Assembly (NCBI GenBank): GCA_937949945.1
Contig: CALFEQ010000054.1
Span: 1-64,000, forward strand
Direction of reading: 5' to 3'
Source of the DNA: an uncultured Myxococcales bacterium
GTDB lineage: Bacteria; Myxococcota_A; Polyangia; Polyangiales; Polyangiaceae
Length of the DNA: 64,000 nt
In this document: in pieces, positions 37,922-44,742 of the stretch
How positions within the stretch are numbered: position 1 is the first letter of the stretch
Layout: each line of letters starts with the position of its first letter
The notes under the pieces: generated by a model
Seen by the model: the letters and a program-made list of their open reading frames with translations, nothing else
Database searches by the model: none
Told to the model about the DNA's origin: nothing
Made by a program: the position numbers and the translations under genes

Positions 37922-39355
37922 TCAGATGTGCTTGGGAAGCGCCGTCGGAGTCGGGGCGGGGCTGGGGCTCGGAGTCGGCGTGGGCGCAGGCGCCGGCGTC
38001 GAAGAGGGAGCGGGCGGTGACGGTCGCGCCGCGGGCGTCGACCTCGGTCGATGCTTCGGCGGCGCCGGACGGCTCGTGGGGACCGCCGTCACGGTGGGCA
38101 CGGGCGGCTCGGGAGGCGTCGAGGCTCCGAGGATCGTCGCCGGCGGCGGCGGCGGCGCGGCCGTGACCGGCACCGGCACCGGCATCGTCGCGGCCGGCGC
38201 TTCGTACGAAGCCGCCACCGACTCGATCACCGGCCGCCGTTGAGGAGGCGTCCCGAGCAGACCCTTCTTCCACATCACGAGCCCCAGCGCGGTGATCGCG
38301 GCCGCGCCGAGGAAGGGCACGAGGGCCGCGCGCGTCGCCCAGCCCTTCGGGGAGCTCGTCTCGAAGGAGAGGTTCGTTCGACCGTCGATCCTGCCGTCAC
38401 CGAACGAGCGGGACGAGACGTTCCTCCGCGGCACGGTCTCCGGGGGCAACCTCGCGAGGACGTCCGTGATGGGCTCGACGCCTTCCGCGAAGGGCTCGAG
38501 CGCATGTCGCAGCTCGTCGGCGGACTGGAAGCGCTCGGCGGGATCCTTCGCGAGCGCGCGCATCACGATCGCGACGAGGACCGGCGGCAGCGTCGGCACC
38601 CAGCGCGACGGAGGCACGATCGGGTCGCTCACGATCTGCGCGATGACCGAGCGCGCGTCACCGTTGTACGGAGTCCGTCCGGTCAACAGCTCGTAGAGGA
38701 TGACCCCGAGCGACCAGATGTCCGTGCGATGATCGACCGTCGACGCGGAGCGGATCTGCTCCGGTGACATGTAATCGACGGTCCCGAAGACCGCATCGGG
38801 CGCCGTGAGCTTGCGAGAGCCCTCCTCGACGTTCTTCGCGATACCGAAGTCGAGGATCTTGACGAGGCGCCGCTCGGTCATCTCGCCGAGCTCGGTCAGA
38901 AACAGGTTCTCGGGCTTGAGGTCGCGGTGGACGATCCCGAGCGCGTGCGCCTCCGCGATGCCGTTGCAAGCTTGGCGTACGTAGTCGACGGCGAGATCGA
39001 CCGGCAGCGCGTAGCGACGCTGGAGCTCCGTCCCGAGGTCGTGGCCGACGAGCAGCTCCATCGTGATGTACGGCTGTCCGTCCGGGAGCTTGTCGACGTC
39101 GTAGACGCGCGCGACGTTGGGGCTTCGGAGCTTCGCGGCTGCCTGCGCTTCTTGCGCGAACCGAGCGACCGCCAACGGGTCGCGCGCCAGCTCCGGCTTG
39201 AGCAGCTTGAGCGCGACGGCCTGCCGAAGGTGGATGTGCTCGGCCTCGTAGACGAGGCACATCCCGCCCGCTCCGAGCATGCGCCCGATGCGGTACTTGC
39301 CGGCGAGGGTTTGCCCCTCCACCAGCCCCCCAGGCGGGAGTGATGCCGAGCCCAC
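37922..39355 (-). CDS. Membrane-bound Ser/Thr protein kinase (Hanks type)
   Basis: A 477-residue kinase with motifs GAGGMCLVYEA, Lys50 in VALK, HRDLKPEN with Asp145, DFG with Asp169 and GTVDYMSPEQ. A transmembrane helix near 345-362 (ALVPFLGAAAITALGLVMW) is followed by a roughly 110-residue Pro/Ala/Thr-rich tail that ends in a repetitive P-A-P-T-P-T pattern, a likely periplasmic or wall-spanning stalk. It is the first gene of the second kinase then TPR-PEGA unit. The 222 bp upstream, shared with the divergent gene at 39578, show only a repeated GGTAGCG (39366 and 39381). Confidence 0.94.
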   Translation of the reverse strand: MGSASLPPGGLVEGQTLAGKYRIGRMLGAGGMCLVYEAEHIHLRQAVALKLLKPELARDPLAVARFAQEAQAAAKLRSPNVARVYDVDKLPDGQPYITMELLVGHDLGTELQRRYALPVDLAVDYVRQACNGIAEAHALGIVHRDLKPENLFLTELGEMTERRLVKILDFGIAKNVEEGSRKLTAPDAVFGTVDYMSPEQIRSASTVDHRTDIWSLGVILYELLTGRTPYNGDARSVIAQIVSDPIVPPSRWVPTLPPVLVAIVMRALAKDPAERFQSADELRHALEPFAEGVEPITDVLARLPPETVPRRNVSSRSFGDGRIDGRTNLSFETSSPKGWATRAALVPFLGAAAITALGLVMWKKGLLGTPPQRRPVIESVAASYEAPAATMPVPVPVTAAPPPPPATILGASTPPEPPVPTVTAVPTSRPAPPKHRPRSTPAARPSPPAPSSTPAPAPTPTPSPSPAPTPTALPKHI

Positions 39356-39577
39356 GTTCGATTAGGGTAGCGCTCTCCAAGGTAGCGGAACAAGGCAAGA
39401 GCGGCCGCCTGGAGCACACCCTCTCACCCGACGTCTCGCTTTCGGCCTCCGCCTGCGTGGTGCCGCTCCGAGCACGACGATCCGCCGTCGTCTCGCGAGG
39501 TTCCCACGGCCGAGGTGTGGGACCGCGGTGGCGTGGCGCGTGCAGCACGGTGCCTACGGCGAAGGGAGCCGCAGACC

Positions 39578-40420
39578 GTGGGCACCGCTCCACTCGATCT
39601 CTCGCGTCCGTTCTTGCCGGAGGCGCTGGCCGGCTTGTCGAGCATCCGCGGGCTCGACGCCGACGACAGGCGGCGGATGAACCAAATCCGCGCGGTCAGC
39701 TACCTCCACATCTTCGATCAGCTCGAGACGTGTCTCGCGGACGCGGTCCGCGTCCAGGCGACGAGGGACGTCGACGCGCGCGAGGTGCTCGCGCCGCTCT
39801 TGCGGCTCGACGCGTTCGATCACAACGAGCTGTTTCGACGCTTCGAGCGCGCCTTCGTCGAGACCTTCCCGGTCGCGCCGGCGTTGGTGCCGAGGCCGAC
39901 GGACCTCGACGAGATCCTCGTCGACGCCGTCCCGCTCTCGCTGCTCGTCTTCGCCCTGCACCTGAAGCTCGTGACCCAGCAGCACTACCTCGCGTGCGTG
40001 CGCGGTGACGAGTCGCTCGAGCCGAGCTTCGTGCAGGTGTTGAAGGAGCACTGGGCGATGGAGTGCGGCCGGGCGAGCACCGCCAGCTCGGCGCTCGCGA
40101 TCCAGCGCGCGCTCGCCGAGGCACCACCTGGCCGCGTGCCGTCGGCGCTCCGCGACTACCGCCGGATCGTCTTTTCATGCGATGACGTCCTGCGCCGCCA
40201 GTCGGAGCTCGACGTCGCGACGCTCGAGGTCGCGCGTGGAGCTCCGCTCCCTCCTTCCGACCGTGAGGTCATCCTCGCGGCGCAGTTCGCTGCGCATCGG
40301 AAGACGTTCATCACCGTCGCGATCGTGAATGCCGCGTTCGTCTATGCGATACGCAGCCTCGGGCCGAGCGCCCCGGCGATGCTCGCGGGCATCGTGTCCG
40401 CGCTGTCGTCGCGGTCATGA
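39578..40420 (+). CDS. Helical protein of unknown function (possibly ferritin-like)
   Basis: A 280-residue, mostly helical protein. The segments MNQIRAVSYLHIFDQLE, LHLKLVTQQHYL and VLKEHWAMECGRAS recall ferritin-like diiron oxygenase-type proteins, but the usual E-x-x-H ligands are partly replaced (for example FDHNELF and EHWAMECG), so metal binding is doubtful. The C-terminus has a hydrophobic stretch. GTG at 39578 was preferred because a GGGAG lies about nine bases before it; a GTG at 39515 would add 21 residues. It is divergent from a kinase gene and precedes the NtrC-type regulator by 217 bp. Confidence 0.6.
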   Translation: MGTAPLDLSRPFLPEALAGLSSIRGLDADDRRRMNQIRAVSYLHIFDQLETCLADAVRVQATRDVDAREVLAPLLRLDAFDHNELFRRFERAFVETFPVAPALVPRPTDLDEILVDAVPLSLLVFALHLKLVTQQHYLACVRGDESLEPSFVQVLKEHWAMECGRASTASSALAIQRALAEAPPGRVPSALRDYRRIVFSCDDVLRRQSELDVATLEVARGAPLPPSDREVILAAQFAAHRKTFITVAIVNAAFVYAIRSLGPSAPAMLAGIVSALSSRS

Positions 40421-40637
40421 GCGCCGCTGCGTGACCGAGCGCTCGCGCCGACCGAGTGCGCGGTTCTGGGGCTGCTCGTGACAAAAGGCATCAAGAGCGT
40501 GACGCAGTCCTCGGCGCGGCGCGTCGACCGCTCGCGCTGGAACGGTGACGTCGTTCGCGAGCCCTGTTTTTCCGAGGTCGTCGAGCGATCTGCGCGAGGG
40601 ATCGATGCGGCATGCAAAGTGCAGCGGCGCCTGCGCC

Positions 40638-42053
40638 ATGACCGAACCCAGAGTCCTCGCGGTCGACGACGAGCAGGAGACCTGCGACCTCTTGAAGATG
40701 AGCCTCGAGCGGGAGGGCTGCGCGGTGACGACGTGCACGTCCGCGGAGACCGCACTCGAGCTCGTGGGCGCGATGGACTTCGATGTCGTCATCACGGATC
40801 TGAGCATGCCGGAGATGGGCGGGCTCGAGCTGTGCGAGCGCGTCCTCGGCACGCGTCCGAACGTCCCGGTGGTCGTCATCACGGGGCAGGGAAGCCTCGA
40901 GACCGCGATCGGCGCGATGCGCGTCGGCGCCTACGACTTCATCACGAAGCCCGTCGACCCGAAGCTCCTCTCCGTCGCGGTGCAACGAGCCCTCCGGCAC
41001 AAAGGGCTCTCCGACGAAGTGAAGCGGCTCCGCACGGAGGTGGCGCTCGAAGACGCACAGATCCCGTCCGTCGTCGGGTCGAGCGCCTCGATGCGGCGCG
41101 TGTTCACGCTCGTGCGGCGCGTCGCCGACAGCGAGGCCGGCGTCCTGATCCACGGCGAGACGGGCACCGGCAAGGAGCTCGTCGCCCGCGCGATCCACGA
41201 TCAAGGCAAACGAAAGAACGGCCCCTTCGTCGCGATCAACTGCGCGGCGGTCCCTGCTTCGCTCATCGAGAGCGAGCTGTTCGGTCACGAGCGCGGCGCG
41301 TTCACCGACGCGAAGGTGCAGCGCACGGGACTCTTCGTACAGGCGAACGGCGGCACGCTCTTCCTCGACGAGATCGGCGAGCTCCCTCTCGAGGTGCAGC
41401 CGAAGCTGCTGCGCGCGCTGCAGGAGCGCAAGGTCCGCCCGGTCGGATCGAACCGCGAGATCCCGTTCGACGCGCGCGTCATCGCCGCGACCAACCGCGT
41501 GCTGGAGGACGAGGTCTACGAGAAGCGGTTCCGCGAGGACCTCTTCTACCGGATCAACGTCGTGAAGATCGACGTGCCCCCGCTCCGCGAGCGAGGCGGC
41601 GACGTCCTCCACCTGGCGCGGCACTTCCTCAAGATCTACGCGGAGCGCCACGGCAAGCACGAGATCGACCTGTCGCCGGCGGCGGCCGAGAAGCTGATCA
41701 GCTACTCGTGGCCCGGCAACGTCCGCGAGCTCGAGAACTGCATCGACGGCGCCGTCGCCCTCGCGCGCAGCTCGCGCATCGAGATCGACGACCTGCCCGA
41801 GAAGGTGAAGAGCTTCCGTCCCGAGCGCTTCGTCGTGTCGGCCAACCAGCCCGAGGAGATCGTCACGATCGACGAGCTCGAGCGGCGCTACATCCTGCGC
41901 GTGCTCTCGCTGGTCGGCGGCAACAAGTCGAGAGCCGCACAGGTGCTCGGCTTCGACCGGCGGACGCTGTACCGGAAGCTCGAACGCTATCAGAACGGCG
42001 CCGCGACGACGACGACGACCACGCCTTCGGACACGACGCCGGCGCGTCTGTGA
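40638..42053 (+). CDS. Sigma-54-dependent response regulator (NtrC family)
   Basis: A 471-residue activator. The receiver domain has its phosphoacceptor at Asp54 with Asp10/Asp11 and the conserved Lys in FITKP. The AAA+ domain has Walker A GETGTGKE (173-180), the sigma-54-contacting loop GAFTDA (220-225, a known variant of GAFTGA), LFLDEIGELP and the arginine-finger region. A Fis-type helix-turn-helix ends the protein (GGNKSRAAQVLGFDRRTLYRKL), followed by a short Thr-rich tail. ATG at 40605 is a possible earlier start. No cognate histidine kinase is adjacent; the targets are unknown. Confidence 0.94.
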   Translation: MTEPRVLAVDDEQETCDLLKMSLEREGCAVTTCTSAETALELVGAMDFDVVITDLSMPEMGGLELCERVLGTRPNVPVVVITGQGSLETAIGAMRVGAYDFITKPVDPKLLSVAVQRALRHKGLSDEVKRLRTEVALEDAQIPSVVGSSASMRRVFTLVRRVADSEAGVLIHGETGTGKELVARAIHDQGKRKNGPFVAINCAAVPASLIESELFGHERGAFTDAKVQRTGLFVQANGGTLFLDEIGELPLEVQPKLLRALQERKVRPVGSNREIPFDARVIAATNRVLEDEVYEKRFREDLFYRINVVKIDVPPLRERGGDVLHLARHFLKIYAERHGKHEIDLSPAAAEKLISYSWPGNVRELENCIDGAVALARSSRIEIDDLPEKVKSFRPERFVVSANQPEEIVTIDELERRYILRVLSLVGGNKSRAAQVLGFDRRTLYRKLERYQNGAATTTTTTPSDTTPARL

Positions 42054-42143
42054 TGTTCGGCCGTCCCGCACCGGCTCGGTCAGGCGGCGCCACCTTGCAT
42101 GCTCTCGGCGAGATCGATTCCGTCGTAGACGTCGCCGAAGAGC

Positions 42144-42719
42144 TCAGTTCGCCATCGAGCGCGGGGCGACGAAGGCGTCCGGCGGGGCGATGACCTCGTA
42201 GTCGCCGGAGCCGGTCGCGTCGACGACGCGAGCGTGACGCTGACCGAGCTTCAGATGCATGAGACCGGACGTGCGTCCGGGCGTGCTGATCGCGAAGCCG
42301 AGCTTCGCCCAGCGCGCCGCGAGCTCCGCGTCCGGGTACGCGACGACGGCGAGCTGGCAGCCGCTTCCGATCGTGTCGCAGAGCCGGCGGACGAGCGCGA
42401 GGTCCAGGTTCTTGCTGCGGTGCGGCTCGTCGATCGAGACGTGCTCGATGAAGAGCAGGTCGATGCCGGCGCCGTCGGCGTACTCGTCCTTGTACCAGCC
42501 GTTCGCGAAGTAGACGTCGTGAAGAGACTCGAGGCGGGTGCCGTGCAGGGCCGGCCAGACCTCTCCCGCAGCGTCGGCGATCTCTCCGACGTGGACGAGG
42601 GCGATGCGGGCCGTGCCGTAGGCACGAGCGCCGTCACCGACCTTCACGTCCAGCCAGGTGACATAGCCGCTCTTCTGCGGTCCCTCGAGATCGATGTCCG
42701 TGGTGACCGAGAGCTTCAT
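42144..42719 (-). CDS. GNAT-like acetyltransferase fold protein
   Basis: A 191-residue protein. The central part (IEHVSIDEPHRSKNLDLALVRRLCDTIGSGC, then VVAYPDAELAARWAKLGFAIS) has the helix-strand pattern of a GNAT N-acetyltransferase, but the acetyl-CoA pyrophosphate motif (Q/R-x-x-G-x-G/A) is not clear. The assignment is therefore tentative. ATG at 42719 is preceded by AGGG with suitable spacing; ATG at 42725 is an alternative. A 32-bp dyad lies 62 bp upstream. Confidence 0.55.
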   Translation of the reverse strand: MKLSVTTDIDLEGPQKSGYVTWLDVKVGDGARAYGTARIALVHVGEIADAAGEVWPALHGTRLESLHDVYFANGWYKDEYADGAGIDLLFIEHVSIDEPHRSKNLDLALVRRLCDTIGSGCQLAVVAYPDAELAARWAKLGFAISTPGRTSGLMHLKLGQRHARVVDATGSGDYEVIAPPDAFVAPRSMAN

Positions 42720-42780
42720 GGTCATCACCCTGTCAGAGCCGTCGAGCGAGCGTCAACGCGCCGGTGCGCTCGCGCTTCAT

Positions 42781-42812
42781 TTTCGCCACACACGCCGCAG
42801 TGTGAGGCGAAA
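42781..42812. promoter_or_regulatory. 32-bp dyad upstream of the GNAT-like gene
   Basis: TTTCGCC (42781-42787) and CACA (42789-42792) are mirrored by TGTG (42801-42804) and GGCGAAA (42806-42812), with only the A/A positions unpaired and an 8-base centre. There is no T-run, so an operator is more likely than a terminator. The remaining 293 bp between the GNAT-like and VTT genes hold no coding region I believe. Confidence 0.5.
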
Positions 42813-43012
42813 TGGGCCGCATCACAGCGGCGCAATGCCGCCGAGTGCGACACGTAGGAAGAGTCGAGGCCCCGAGAATACGCGAGAAAAAGGTTGTATG
42901 ATGCACTCACATTTCGATCGAGGCACTTCGCTACGGGGCCTCGGGTCGGGGCGCATCGCCACAAGTCGATCGGTGCTCCGAGGCGCGGATCGCAGGGTCT
43001 TCCGAGCACGCT

Positions 43013-43582
43013 TCACACGCCCCACGCGAGCGCGATGACGGCGTACGAGAGCAAGAGACGCGGCACGCGCATGGCCGCGAGCACGCCGTATGCCCTGAAC
43101 GGCAATCGCATCACTCCCGACGCCATGCACAAGAGCGAGAACGAGACGGGCAGGAGCATCGCGACGACGAGCCCGGCGTAGCCGCGACGCTCGACGAGGC
43201 GTGCGAGCAGTCGTCGCGGGCGCTCGATGCGTTCGCGTACGAGCTTCGAGCGTCCGACGGCGCGCGCGCCGGCGAACGCCGCGAGCCCTCCGAGCTCCGA
43301 GCCGACGAGCACGCACGCGAGGACGTGGAGCGTCGCATGTCCTCCGGCGAGCCCCGTCAGCATGTAGAACTGCGGAGGCAGCGGGAAGTGGAAGCCGTCG
43401 GCGAGGAACGCACCGGCCACGATCCCGAGCGCGCCGAATCGGTCGACGAACCATTCTCCGAAGCTCGACACGTGCTCGCGGAACGCCCAGCCCAGCGCCG
43501 CGACCGACACGGCGAGCAGCGCGAAGGCTCCCACGAAGCGGAGCGTCGCGAAGAGCGTCTCGTGCTCGCGAGAACCGTCCAT
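43013..43582 (-). CDS. VTT/DedA-like membrane protein
   Basis: A 189-residue inner-membrane protein of the SNARE-associated/VTT (YqaA/DedA-like) group. It has an N-terminal helix (LRFVGAFALLAVSVAALGW), the family segment GALGIVAGAFLADGFHFPLPPQFYM and three more helices, with GYAGLVVAMLLP in the conserved re-entrant region. Such proteins are linked to lipid scrambling or membrane homeostasis. The ATG at 43582 was chosen because the sequence upstream is Arg-rich and lacks the family's features. Confidence 0.8.
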   Translation of the reverse strand: MDGSREHETLFATLRFVGAFALLAVSVAALGWAFREHVSSFGEWFVDRFGALGIVAGAFLADGFHFPLPPQFYMLTGLAGGHATLHVLACVLVGSELGGLAAFAGARAVGRSKLVRERIERPRRLLARLVERRGYAGLVVAMLLPVSFSLLCMASGVMRLPFRAYGVLAAMRVPRLLLSYAVIALAWGV

Positions 43583-43602
43583 CGGCGTGCCGGCGAGAGA
43601 GG

Positions 43603-43645
43603 CCGAGAGCACGGGTGACGGCGCTTCGACGCCGCTCGCTCTCGG
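43603..43645. promoter_or_regulatory. Nested stem-loop upstream of the VTT gene
   Basis: CCGAGAGC (43603-43610) pairs with GCTCTCGG (43638-43645), and inside it CGGCG (43619-43623) pairs with CGCCG (43630-43634). It lies about 20 bp upstream of the VTT start codon, in the expected 5' leader on the minus strand. A second hairpin, CGTCCGG with CCGGACG, is at 43741-43763. Confidence 0.4.
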
Positions 43646-43792
43646 GCTTCGGTCGAATCGAAGCTCAGGATCCCGTCGCGTGCGAGCGCGAGCGCAGGAG
43701 CTCCCGGGCTCGAGCGTACGGCCGCGTCGTGGGCCGAGAGCGTCCGGTTCGTGTGCCCGGACGCGCGCGTCAGAAGCTCGAAACATGCCGCA

Positions 43793-43817
43793 TTGTCGTT
43801 GGCGATCACCGCGACAA
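43793..43817. promoter_or_regulatory. TTGTCG-N13-CGACAA dyad upstream of gvpJ
   Basis: TTGTCG (43793-43798) and CGACAA (43812-43817) form an inverted repeat 78 bp upstream of the first gas vesicle gene. It is a candidate operator for control of the cluster; the binding protein is unknown. Confidence 0.35.
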
Positions 43818-43894
43818 CGCGCTTTGCGACGCGACGTCGCATCGAAACTGCTGGATTTCCGCTGCTAGTTGCGAAACGCTGCGCGGCAACGGCG

Positions 43895-44251
43895 ATGCGA
43901 CAAGAACTCCAATGGGGTGGTGCGCAGCGCTCGACCGGGCTGGTCGACGTGCTCGACCGCGTCCTCGACAAAGGCCTCGTCATCGCCGGCGACATCAAGA
44001 TCTCGCTCGCCGAGGTCGAGCTGCTCACGATTCGCATCCGCCTGATCGTCTGCTCGATCGACAAGGCCGAGCAGGTGGGGCTCGACTGGTGGAAGTACGA
44101 TCATCACCTCGCGCCGGGTAGGCAGCCCCTGCTCGCGGAGAACGAGTCGCTCCGCAAGCAGGTCCAGATGCTCGAACGGAAGGTGGCCCAGCTCGCTGCG
44201 GACAACGCCGCCGCGCGCCGCTCCCGAGGAACGACGAAACGACGACGCTGA
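43895..44251 (+). CDS. gvpJ: Gas vesicle protein GvpJ-like
   Basis: A 118-residue minor gas vesicle protein of the GvpA/J/M superfamily. Residues 14-70 (GLVDVLDRVLDKGLVIAGD..., SLAEVELLTIRIRLIVCSID) have the GvpJ signature with I-A-G-D-I and a terminal GLDWW. GvpJ is thought to nucleate or cap the gas vesicle shell. After the conserved core, residues 78-118 form a predicted coiled coil (AENESLRKQVQMLERKVAQL) and a basic end. The ATG at 43895 lacks a strong Shine-Dalgarno. gvpA follows after 30 bp. Confidence 0.88.
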   Translation: MRQELQWGGAQRSTGLVDVLDRVLDKGLVIAGDIKISLAEVELLTIRIRLIVCSIDKAEQVGLDWWKYDHHLAPGRQPLLAENESLRKQVQMLERKVAQLAADNAAARRSRGTTKRRR

Positions 44252-44281
44252 CCAACGCGCTTTCCAGAGGGGACACTCGAA

Positions 44282-44659
44282 ATGCCCGTCGAACGCACAT
44301 CCGGTGGAACGAGCCTCATCGACGTCCTCGACCGCGTCCTCGACAAGGGGATCGTCATCGACGCATGGGTTCGCGTGTCACTGGTCGGCATCGACCTCAT
44401 CACCGTCGAGGCGCGCGTGGTCGTCGCCTCGATCGACACGTACTTGAAGTACTCGGAGGCCGTGGGTACGGTCGCTCCGGTCGCGAAGCCGCTCCAGCTC
44501 GAGTCGAATACGACGGAAGCCGTGATGGCGGAGAACGCAGTGCTCCGGGCGCGTCTCGCGGCGACGGGCGCCGCGCTCGGACAAACGACGCCGCCGCCCG
44601 CAGCGCCGGCGAAGCCCGCGCCGCGTCGCAACGGACGGCTCCGTGCGGCTCGCGCGTGA
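44282..44659 (+). CDS. gvpA: Gas vesicle major structural protein GvpA
   Basis: A 125-residue GvpA, the small hydrophobic protein that forms the ribs of the gas vesicle wall. The first 65 residues (SLIDVLDRVLDKGIVIDAW, VRVSLVGIDLITVEARVVVAS, IDTYLKYSEAVG) match cyanobacterial and other GvpA proteins closely. Typical GvpA has about 70 residues; here about 55 more follow, with AENAVLRARLAA and a Pro/Ala/Arg-rich end, echoing the tail of GvpJ. A GAGGGG Shine-Dalgarno precedes the ATG. It is the only GvpA-type major shell protein gene in the window. Confidence 0.95.
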   Translation: MPVERTSGGTSLIDVLDRVLDKGIVIDAWVRVSLVGIDLITVEARVVVASIDTYLKYSEAVGTVAPVAKPLQLESNTTEAVMAENAVLRARLAATGAALGQTTPPPAAPAKPAPRRNGRLRAARA

Positions 44660-44742
44660 CTTCCCCCGTAACGAGGTAACGAGTGCCCTCCGTCTCTCCG
44701 CGATCCAATCGATCCGCACGGAGCTCGGCTCCATTGGATGGA

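Larger units (their letters stand above)
43583..43894. other. Divergent intergenic region before the gas vesicle cluster, 312 bp
   Basis: This region separates the VTT gene from gvpJ and should contain the promoter of the gas vesicle cluster. It holds three dyads (43603-43645, 43741-43763 and 43793-43817). I did not find a convincing sigma-70 or sigma-54 promoter by eye, and no credible gene. Confidence 0.55.
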
